Shown here one piece after another: positions 6,932 to 13,158 of a stretch of DNA of 13,898 nt; within the stretch, counting starts at the first letter, position 1, and every line of letters starts with the position of its first letter. This DNA comes from Sediminibacterium ginsengisoli (GTDB taxonomy: Bacteria > Bacteroidota > Bacteroidia > Chitinophagales > Chitinophagaceae). The position numbers were made by a program, and so were the translations under genes. The notes under the pieces were generated by a model, which saw only the letters and a list, made by a program, of their open reading frames with translations, was not told where the DNA came from and ran no database searches. The stretch lies in the NCBI GenBank assembly GCA_945860335.1, contig CAMAQW010000026.1, positions 1-13,898 on the forward strand, read 5' to 3'.

Positions 6932-7487
6932 GCATGCATTTTCGGCAACGAGGTTCGTAGGTATCTTTTTCTCCAAGTAATACTTGACTTTCGTTGGCGG
7001 TTTTTCTAAATGATACGTGAGCTATATTGCCACATTTCATACAAATGGCATGCAGTTTTGTAATGTAATCTGCTACAGCTAATAAATTAGGCATTTGACC
7101 AAATGGTTTGCCTAAATAATCCATATCGAGGCCAGCTACGATAACTCTAATGCCTCTTGTGGCTAGTGTTTCGCATACCATGGTAATTTCTGCATCAAAA
7201 AACTGTGCTTCATCAATGCCTATAACATCTACATCGCCAGCCAGTAATAAAATTGATTGTGCATGGTCTACAGGAATGGAAGGGATACTATTGGCGTCGT
7301 GACTAACCACTTCTGTTTCATTGTATCTGGTATCCAATGCTGGTTTATAGATTTCAATTTTTAAGTTGGCAATTTTTGCACGCTTAAGTCTTCTAATGAG
7401 TTCTTCGGTTTTTCCGCTAAACATACTGCCGCAAATCACCTCAATCCAGCCCCTTTTGTCACCTGTTATGTTAGGTTCTATAAACAT
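6921..7487 (-). CDS. tdk: Thymidine kinase, type II
   Basis: Thymidine kinase phosphorylates thymidine to dTMP with ATP in the salvage pathway. The 188-residue protein has the features of the TK1-like (type II) family: P-loop GSMFSGKT (20-27), the Walker B-like IDEAQFF (91-97) with D92 and E93, the lasso-loop region GLDMDYLGKPF (119-129), and a zinc site made of C149/C152 (CMKC) and C181/C184 (CRKC). All four cysteines are intact. The start MFIEPNITG leads directly into WIEVICG, a usual N-terminal length. The gene diverges from the conserved hypothetical at 7568 and is followed by ccmB with an 11-nt overlap (ATGAAAAATAA contains both the ccmB start and the tdk stop). Confidence 0.95.
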   Translation of the reverse strand: MFIEPNITGDKRGWIEVICGSMFSGKTEELIRRLKRAKIANLKIEIYKPALDTRYNETEVVSHDANSIPSIPVDHAQSILLLAGDVDVIGIDEAQFFDAEITMVCETLATRGIRVIVAGLDMDYLGKPFGQMPNLLAVADYITKLHAICMKCGNIAHVSFRKTANESQVLLGEKDTYEPRCRKCMHEK

Positions 7488-7495
7488 GTATCAAA

Positions 7496-7503
7496 TAAAT
7501 TTG
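7496..7503 (+). promoter_or_regulatory. Candidate -7 element for the conserved hypothetical gene
   Basis: TAAATTTG is an exact TAnnTTTG match, with a predicted start site near 7510 and a leader of about 58 nt to the ATG at 7568. No clear -33 element was found. It overlaps a perfect inverted repeat, CAAAT-AA-ATTTG (7492-7503), next to the tdk start codon, which could equally be a regulator site or chance in AT-rich DNA. Confidence 0.3.
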
Positions 7504-7550
7504 TAGATTAGACGTTAAATAGGAGCGGATACCAGTCCCATTTAAGACCC

Positions 7551-7558
7551 CAAATGTA
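7551..7558 (-). promoter_or_regulatory. Candidate -7 element for tdk-ccmB
   Basis: The minus strand reads TACATTTG, an exact TAnnTTTG match, placing a start site near 7545 and giving a leader of about 58 nt before the tdk ATG at 7487. No matching -33 TTG was found at 19-21 bp. The transcript would run through tdk into the overlapping ccmB. Confidence 0.4.
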
Positions 7559-7567
7559 TTACATAGA

Positions 7568-8344
7568 ATGGAAAGAGTTGGTACGTTAATTCATAAACTA
7601 AAAGATCTTTTTGATCAGGGCGCTGGAAGCGAACAGCTTGCAGCCGCTGTTCATATGCTTTTAGCTGAACTTGAAACGGCTAATCCTCCAATGTTTGAGC
7701 CCGAAAAACCCAGTAAAATGGGTGTTTCTGTGGTAATGCCTAAAGGGGCGAGAACCCCAAAGCCTGACCAGTTAATTCAGGCAAAACTGCCTCTTGATAT
7801 ACCAGATGACACTTCACCCATTACGCCAATAGATATCCCTACAAATAAATCAATAGATATTCCGGCTGAGCTAGATATCCAGGAGCTGATTGAAGTTGCA
7901 AATACATCAAAAGGACCCGCTATTTCTGAAATGAATAGTGGTTGGTTATTTGATACATCTACAGAAATTCCAACCCTTGCCTTGCAGCCTAAGAAAAATG
8001 AGTTTGATGAGATCCATCAACTCATGCAGTCGATTCATTCAATGCCTGTACTAAACGAAAAACTCCGCGCCAATAAAATAGAAGTTGGAGCCCTGCTTAA
8101 CAACGAACCCATCAAGGAATTAAAAAAAGGAATTGGCATCAATGATCGTTTTTTGTTTGTACAAGAACTTTTTAGAGGGGATGAAACCATGTACGAAAGA
8201 AGTATCAAAACAATTGATGGTTTTGCTATTTATCCAGAGGCGCAATTTTGGATACAACGTGAATTAAAATTAAAAATTGGTTGGAACGAAGACTGTGCTA
8301 CTGTAAAGCACTTTGATCAACTCGTTAAAAGACGCTTTTCCTGA
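7568..8344 (+). CDS. Conserved hypothetical protein with variable linker and conserved C-terminal domain
   Basis: I do not recognise a characterised family. The 258-residue product is soluble, with no signal peptide or membrane helix. Residues 1-40 look like a helical pair (HKLKDLFDQG, then a helix ending MLLAELE). Residues about 41-140 are proline- and acid-rich and probably disordered, with repeated IDIP-type motifs (DIP at 77, 89 and 97, DI at 103). Residues about 145-258 look folded: an EIHQLMQSIHSMP helix, then KGIGINDRFLFVQELFRGD (187-205), YERSIKTIDGF, FWIQRELKLKIGW, and the basic end LVKRRFS. The GINDRFLFVQELF segment resembles a recurring Bacteroidota domain that I remember only as uncharacterised. 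It diverges from tdk, and its last 28 bases overlap the end of waaA. No function is assigned. Confidence 0.8.
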   Translation: MERVGTLIHKLKDLFDQGAGSEQLAAAVHMLLAELETANPPMFEPEKPSKMGVSVVMPKGARTPKPDQLIQAKLPLDIPDDTSPITPIDIPTNKSIDIPAELDIQELIEVANTSKGPAISEMNSGWLFDTSTEIPTLALQPKKNEFDEIHQLMQSIHSMPVLNEKLRANKIEVGALLNNEPIKELKKGIGINDRFLFVQELFRGDETMYERSIKTIDGFAIYPEAQFWIQRELKLKIGWNEDCATVKHFDQLVKRRFS

Positions 8345-9627
8345 ATATAGCTTATAATTTTTGCAGAAGCGCCTTTGTGGGCCTGCACAAAATCACCAGA
8401 TATTTGTCCCATTTTTTTTCTTTCGGCTTCTTTGCTAAATAATCTATTTGCAACCGACTCAAAATCTAACGCATCTTTAATACTAACTGCCCCACCTGCT
8501 TCGATGAGCCCTACAGCTTCAATGTATTTATCATAAACAGGTCCAAATAAGACGGGCTTGTAATGCACGGCTGCTTCTATACAATTGTGTATGCCATCTG
8601 CGCCAAATCCGCCGCCAATAAAGGTTACAGTAGCATAGTGATAAAGCTTACTAAGCATACCTACATTGTCAATGATTAGTGTATTGAAATTTTGAGGCGC
8701 AATACCAGGCCTGTTTAACTGCTTTACATAGTAAGAATACAGTACTGCATTTTTATAAAGTGTCAAGCAGTTTTGAAGTCTTTGATGGGTGATATCGTGT
8801 GGTGCAATAATAAATTTAATATGCGGGTTTGTCTTTTCAAAATGCGCAATTGTTTCATCATCCTGAAACCAAGTACTTCCTGCAACGAGTACCAAACTAT
8901 TGTTGCAAAAATGTGCGATTGGATCGATGGGTACAAAGGCTTTTGCAATTTCAATGACTCTGTCAAATCTGGTGTCCCCGCCAATGTATACCTCATTATT
9001 AATGCCAATAGAATGCAGTAGGGATTGTGAGTGTTGGTCTTGCACAAAAAAAGTACTAAAGCAGTGTAGTAGGTTTTTGTAAAATCTACCATACCATTTA
9101 AAAAACAATTGATCTTTTCTAAAAATACCGGCTATTAAAATAGTAGGTATTTGTCGTTTTTTTAACTCAGTAAGATAGTAATGCCAAAATTCATACTTTA
9201 CAAAAATGGCTATGGATGGGTTTACTATTGTTAAAAATTGCTGCGCATTTTTTTCGCTATCCATGGGTAAGTAAAACACAAAATCTGCCCCGCTGTAATT
9301 TTTATGAACCTCATAGCCAGATGGTGAAAAAAAAGTAAGTACAATAAGGTGATTTGGGTATTCCTTTTGTAGCCCTTCTAAAACTGGACGCCCTTGTTCA
9401 AATTCACCAAGTGAGGCACAATGCATCCAAATAACTGGTTTTGTGTTGGAGGTTAAGGCGGCTGCAATAGCATTTAAAATTTCTTTTCTACCGGTATGCC
9501 ACTGTTTTGCTTTTGGATTAAAATATCCAAGTATCCATGCGGCTATTGGGTAGAGTCCAATGAATATTTGGTAGAGAAAAAGCAAGATTTGATGGTTTAT
9601 ACTGCAAATAAACAAATTTAAGCCCAT
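8317..9627 (-). CDS. waaA: 3-deoxy-D-manno-octulosonic acid (Kdo) transferase
   Basis: WaaA/KdtA adds Kdo from CMP-Kdo to the lipid A precursor at the cytoplasmic face of the inner membrane, the first step of LPS core assembly. The 436-residue product has an N-terminal membrane anchor (about residues 13-35), the catalytic-glutamate motif MHCASLGEFEQGRP (E75 by comparison with the E. coli SVGE site), FVKYEFWHYYL (142-152), IAPHDI (274-279), and the donor-site GGGFGADGIHNCIEAAVHY with H347-N348. This is the GT-B fold of glycosyltransferase family 30. The ATG at 9627 is the annotated start. However, an exact -7 element (9613-9620) lies just inside it, and a TTG at 9585 would give MLFLYQIFIGLY, more like the usual KdtA beginning. 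It overlaps the 3' end of the facing hypothetical gene by 28 bp and diverges from the sugar operon. Confidence 0.92.
   Translation of the reverse strand: MGLNLFICSINHQILLFLYQIFIGLYPIAAWILGYFNPKAKQWHTGRKEILNAIAAALTSNTKPVIWMHCASLGEFEQGRPVLEGLQKEYPNHLIVLTFFSPSGYEVHKNYSGADFVFYLPMDSEKNAQQFLTIVNPSIAIFVKYEFWHYYLTELKKRQIPTILIAGIFRKDQLFFKWYGRFYKNLLHCFSTFFVQDQHSQSLLHSIGINNEVYIGGDTRFDRVIEIAKAFVPIDPIAHFCNNSLVLVAGSTWFQDDETIAHFEKTNPHIKFIIAPHDITHQRLQNCLTLYKNAVLYSYYVKQLNRPGIAPQNFNTLIIDNVGMLSKLYHYATVTFIGGGFGADGIHNCIEAAVHYKPVLFGPVYDKYIEAVGLIEAGGAVSIKDALDFESVANRLFSKEAERKKMGQISGDFVQAHKGASAKIISYIQEKRLLTS
9613..9620 (-). promoter_or_regulatory. Candidate -7 element at the start of waaA
   Basis: The minus strand reads TAAATTTG, an exact TAnnTTTG match, but it lies 8-15 bases downstream of the ATG at 9627. 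If it is used, transcription would begin near 9606 and the working start codon must be further in, the TTG at 9585 being the best candidate. It may instead be chance, as the surrounding codons are very AT-rich. Confidence 0.25.
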
Positions 9628-9689
9628 TAACCCATTTATCTACTAGAATAAGGTTGGCCACAAACCATTCAACAAAGCCTTTTTTGCAG

Positions 9690-9697
9690 TAATTTTG
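9690..9697 (+). promoter_or_regulatory. Candidate -7 element for the nucleotide-sugar operon
   Basis: TAATTTTG followed by CA is an exact TAnnTTTG match, 20 bases before the aminotransferase ATG at 9718. The predicted start site near 9704 would leave a very short leader. The ten-base string is the same as that upstream of ccmC (2593). No strong -33 element was found. It would drive the aminotransferase, ugd, uxs and rfbD genes, which have gaps of only 3-12 nt. Confidence 0.45.
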
Positions 9698-9717
9698 CAC
9701 CTATAAATCCCAGGCAC

Positions 9718-10845
9718 ATGAGACCCATTCAGATGGTGGATACCAAAACACAATATCTCCAAATTAAAGAGGAGGTAGATGCTGCCATACATGCAGTTTT
9801 GGATAGCGCAGCTTATATTAACGGGAAGGCCGTTCAAGACTTTGCTACTTCACTTGCCGCTTATATGGGAGTAAAGCATGTAATTCCTTGTGCAAATGGT
9901 ACCGATGCACTTCAAATAGCCATGATGGCCATTGGTCTAGAACCCGGGGACGAAGTAATAACACCATCATTTACCTATATCGCTACTACCGAAGTAGTGG
10001 CACTACTCAGGCTAAAACCTGTTTTTGTAGAAGTTGATCCAGTAACTTTTTGTATGGATCCGGCTGCATTAGAAAAAGCGATTACGCCCAAAACTAAAGC
10101 CATTGTTCCAGTGCATTTGTATGGTCAGGCGGCGCACATGGAAGAGATTTTACAAATTGCAAAAAAGCACAACTTATATGTAATAGAAGACAATGCGCAG
10201 GCCATTGGTTGCTCCTATACATTTTCTGATGGTACCGTTAAAAAAACCGGCACGATGGGGCATATTGGTGCTACTTCTTTTTACCCTAGTAAAAACTTAG
10301 GTGCTTTTGGTGATGGCGGTGCACTCTTTACAAATGATGACGCACTTGCACATACGTTAAAAACAATTGCCAACCATGGTCAAGAAAAAAGATACTACCA
10401 TGATATTGTTGGTTGTAATTCTAGACTAGATAGTATACAAGCGGCCATTTTAAATATTAAATTAAAACATTTAGACCGCTATAACCAGGCAAGGGCAAAT
10501 GTTGCATTATTTTACAACCAAGCTTTTGAAAATTGTTCGGTTATAACAACGCCTAAAACCGCTGCTTATAGTACGCATGTGTTTCATCAGTACACCATTT
10601 TATTGGATGGAGATAGAGATGGTTTGATTGCCCATTTATCAGAAAAAGGCATTCCTTCTATGATTTATTATCCGGTGCCAGGGCACAAGCAAAAAATGTT
10701 CGCATCCTTTAATTTGCCTGATACTTTACTTCCTACCACCGACGATTTAACAAACCGTGTTATTTCATTACCTATTCATACCGAAATGGATATGGAACAG
10801 TTAACCTATATTACAGAGGCTGTTTTAAATTTTATCAATAAATAA
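9718..10845 (+). CDS. DegT/DnrJ/EryC1/StrS-family PLP-dependent nucleotide-sugar aminotransferase (WbpE-like)
   Basis: This family transfers an amino group from an amino acid, usually glutamate, to a keto group on a nucleotide-linked sugar using pyridoxal phosphate. The 375-residue protein has NGTDAL (60-65) in the phosphate-binding loop, VIEDNAQAIG with D158 and Q161 stacking against the cofactor, and SFYPSKNLGAFGDGGA with the PLP lysine K192. HGQEKRYYH and NSRLDSIQAAIL (234-245) also fit. As I recall the sequences, the overall pattern is closest to the sugar 3-aminotransferase group (WbpE of UDP-GlcNAc-3-amino-uronate synthesis, QdtB, FdtB) and less like the 4-aminotransferase ArnB. The exact substrate cannot be told from sequence, and no WbpB-type oxidase or keto-isomerase is in the window. 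It heads an operon, with ugd starting 3 nt after its stop. An envelope-glycan role is inferred from those neighbours. Confidence 0.88.
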   Translation: MRPIQMVDTKTQYLQIKEEVDAAIHAVLDSAAYINGKAVQDFATSLAAYMGVKHVIPCANGTDALQIAMMAIGLEPGDEVITPSFTYIATTEVVALLRLKPVFVEVDPVTFCMDPAALEKAITPKTKAIVPVHLYGQAAHMEEILQIAKKHNLYVIEDNAQAIGCSYTFSDGTVKKTGTMGHIGATSFYPSKNLGAFGDGGALFTNDDALAHTLKTIANHGQEKRYYHDIVGCNSRLDSIQAAILNIKLKHLDRYNQARANVALFYNQAFENCSVITTPKTAAYSTHVFHQYTILLDGDRDGLIAHLSEKGIPSMIYYPVPGHKQKMFASFNLPDTLLPTTDDLTNRVISLPIHTEMDMEQLTYITEAVLNFINK

Positions 10846-10848
10846 TTT

Positions 10849-12156
10849 ATGAAGATTGCAGTTGTTGGTACGGGATATGTTGGACTGGTGACAGGTACTT
10901 GTTTTGCAGAAACAGGCAACAAAGTAACCTGTGTAGATATTGATGCTTCTAAAGTGGCACGTTTATCTGGCGGAGAAATTACCATTTACGAGCCAGGGTT
11001 AGAAAAACTTTTTTTGCGCAACCTGCAGGAAGGACGTTTACAGTTTACCACCAATTTAAAGGAAGGAATAGAAGGGGCTAGTATTATTTTTTTAGCACTT
11101 CCTACACCACCCGGTGCCGATGGTCACGCCGATTTACAATACATTTTAAAAGTAGCCGACGACTTGGGGCATTTGCTAAAAAGTTATGCAGTTATTGTAG
11201 ATAAAAGCACCGTGCCTGTTGGTACTGCTGCTAAAGTACATGCTGCTATTGCCAAAAATTATAGTGGTGAATTTGATGTAGTGAGCAATCCTGAGTTTTT
11301 ACGTGAAGGAGTTGCCGTAGATGATTTTATGAAACCAGACCGTGTAGTTATTGGAAGTAGTTCTGATCGTGCAAAAAAATTAATGGGTGATTTATTTGCG
11401 CCCTTTGTGCGTCAGGGTAATCCGGTTATTTATATGGATGAAGCCAGTGCCGAACTAACAAAATATGCAGCCAATTCTTTTTTAGCAGCTAAAATTTCTT
11501 TCATGAATGAAATTGCACAACTCTGCGAAAGAATGGGTGCCGATGTGGATATGGTAAGAAGGGGTATTGGTTCAGATGATCGAATCGGTAAACGTTTTTT
11601 ATTTTCTGGTATTGGATACGGAGGTAGTTGTTTCCCAAAAGACGTACAGGCTTTAATTAAATCTGCGGCTGCGCATGATTATGATTTTAAAATATTAAAT
11701 GCAGTTGAGCGCGTTAATGAAAAACAAAAAATGCACTTAGTGCATGTAATGGAAAATCATTTTAAGGGTAGTTTAGATGGTAAACATTTTGCACTCTGGG
11801 GCCTCGCATTTAAACCCAACACAGACGATATCAGAGAAGCGCCAGCGCTTACAATCATTGACGCTCTTTTGCAAAGAGGAGCTACTATAACGGCGTTTGA
11901 CCCAGAAGCAGCATCACATGTAAAGCAGGTAGTTGGGGATACAATTAATTATGCTCCAAATCAATACGCAGCACTTGAAAATGCGGATGCGCTAATTATT
12001 GCTACAGAGTGGAGCGTTTTTAGAACACCCGATTTTGACGAAATAGTAAATAAGCTTCCTTCAAAATTAATTTTCGATGGACGGAATTTATTTGAACTCC
12101 ATGCAATGAAAGAACTCGGGTTTACCTATTATAGTATTGGTAGAGCAAGCATTTAA
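10849..12156 (+). CDS. ugd: UDP-glucose 6-dehydrogenase
   Basis: Ugd oxidises UDP-glucose twice with NAD+ to UDP-glucuronate, the precursor for acidic and pentose sugars of surface polysaccharides. The 435-residue protein is of usual bacterial length. It shows the N-terminal Rossmann motif VVGTGYVGL (5-13), D30 at the end of the second strand favouring NAD, STVPVGT (120-126), NPEFLREG (147-154) with the catalytic-site glutamate region, K205 and N209 in ELTKYAANSFLA, and the catalytic nucleophile C261 with D265 in GYGGSCFPKD (256-265). The C-terminal UDP-binding domain contains WGLAFKPNTDDIREAP. All catalytic residues are present. A mannuronate or N-acetyl-uronate dehydrogenase is less likely, given the next gene, uxs, which uses UDP-glucuronate. 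It lies 3 nt behind the aminotransferase gene and 12 nt ahead of uxs. Confidence 0.95.
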   Translation: MKIAVVGTGYVGLVTGTCFAETGNKVTCVDIDASKVARLSGGEITIYEPGLEKLFLRNLQEGRLQFTTNLKEGIEGASIIFLALPTPPGADGHADLQYILKVADDLGHLLKSYAVIVDKSTVPVGTAAKVHAAIAKNYSGEFDVVSNPEFLREGVAVDDFMKPDRVVIGSSSDRAKKLMGDLFAPFVRQGNPVIYMDEASAELTKYAANSFLAAKISFMNEIAQLCERMGADVDMVRRGIGSDDRIGKRFLFSGIGYGGSCFPKDVQALIKSAAAHDYDFKILNAVERVNEKQKMHLVHVMENHFKGSLDGKHFALWGLAFKPNTDDIREAPALTIIDALLQRGATITAFDPEAASHVKQVVGDTINYAPNQYAALENADALIIATEWSVFRTPDFDEIVNKLPSKLIFDGRNLFELHAMKELGFTYYSIGRASI

Positions 12157-12168
12157 TGTATAAATAGT

Positions 12169-13146
12169 ATGATGAAAAATAAAACGGTATTAATTACAGG
12201 AGCAGCTGGATTTTTAGGATCGCATTTATGTGACCGCTTTGTAACTGAAGGTGCCACTGTAATTGCGATGGATAATTTAATTACCGGAGATGAAAAAAAT
12301 ATTGAGCACCTAAAGGGCTTACCTAATTTTTCATTTGTATTACATGATATTACAAAACATATTACCATTGATGGGCCACTTGATTATATTTTGCACTTTG
12401 CATCACCAGCAAGCCCCATCGATTATTTAAAAATACCCATTCAAACTTTAAAAGTAGGCGCACTTGGCACGCATAATTGTTTAGGCCTTGCAAAAGATAA
12501 AGGCGCTAGAATACTAGTGGCTAGTACCAGTGAAGTGTATGGTGATCCACTGGTGCACCCGCAGCCAGAATCATATTGGGGTAACGTAAATCCTGTTGGC
12601 CCAAGAGGTGTGTATGACGAAGCTAAGCGATTTATGGAATCTATTACCACAGCCTATCATAGTTTTCATGGTGTTGAAACTAGAATTGTGCGCATATTTA
12701 ATACCTATGGTCCACGCATGCGACTCAATGATGGTAGGGCTTTACCAGCTTTTATTGGTCAGGCACTTAGGGGAGAAGATCTTACCGTTTTTGGTGATGG
12801 TTCTCAAACTCGAAGCTTTTGTTATGTAAGTGATTTGATAGAAGGAATTTACAGGTTATTGCTAAGTGATTATTCGATGCCTGTAAATATTGGTAACCCG
12901 CACGAAATTTCATTAAAAGATTTTGCAGAAGAAGTACTAAAATTAACGGATGCAAATGTTAAAATAATTTATAAGCCTCTTCCTATAGATGACCCTAAAC
13001 AGCGTAAGCCAGATATTACCAAAGCAGCTGAACTTTTGGGTTGGGCACCAACCGTTTCTCGTGCCGAAGGTCTTCAAAAAACATATGCTTATTTTAAATC
13101 ACTCCCAAAGTTGGAGTGGACCAAACAACCTAAAAGTTTTTCTTAA
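12169..13146 (+). CDS. uxs: UDP-glucuronate decarboxylase (UDP-xylose synthase)
   Basis: Uxs is an NAD-dependent short-chain dehydrogenase that oxidises C4 of UDP-glucuronate, loses CO2 from C6 and re-reduces the ketone to give UDP-xylose. The 325-residue protein is the soluble bacterial length. Strong family signatures are GAAGFLGSHL (11-20), FASPASPIDYLKIPIQT (77-93), STSEVYGDP (119-127) with the conserved glutamate E122, PVGPRGVYDEAKRFME with the catalytic pair Y149 and K153, NTYGPRMRLNDGRALP, and DDPKQRKPDITKA near the C-terminus. Some bacterial relatives release part of the product as the 4-keto pentose; sequence alone does not settle this. Two ATGs are adjacent (12169 and 12172) and either may be used. 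It directly follows ugd, the source of its substrate, with rfbD 12 nt downstream. Confidence 0.95.
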   Translation: MMKNKTVLITGAAGFLGSHLCDRFVTEGATVIAMDNLITGDEKNIEHLKGLPNFSFVLHDITKHITIDGPLDYILHFASPASPIDYLKIPIQTLKVGALGTHNCLGLAKDKGARILVASTSEVYGDPLVHPQPESYWGNVNPVGPRGVYDEAKRFMESITTAYHSFHGVETRIVRIFNTYGPRMRLNDGRALPAFIGQALRGEDLTVFGDGSQTRSFCYVSDLIEGIYRLLLSDYSMPVNIGNPHEISLKDFAEEVLKLTDANVKIIYKPLPIDDPKQRKPDITKAAELLGWAPTVSRAEGLQKTYAYFKSLPKLEWTKQPKSFS

Positions 13147-13158
13147 AAATATTTGTTC

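Noticed and set aside
12156..12167. Three-codon mini-frame ATG-TAT-AAA-TAG sharing bases with the ugd stop, just before uxs
   Set aside because: It could help ribosomes re-initiate, but three codons in a 12-nt AT-rich gap is readily chance.
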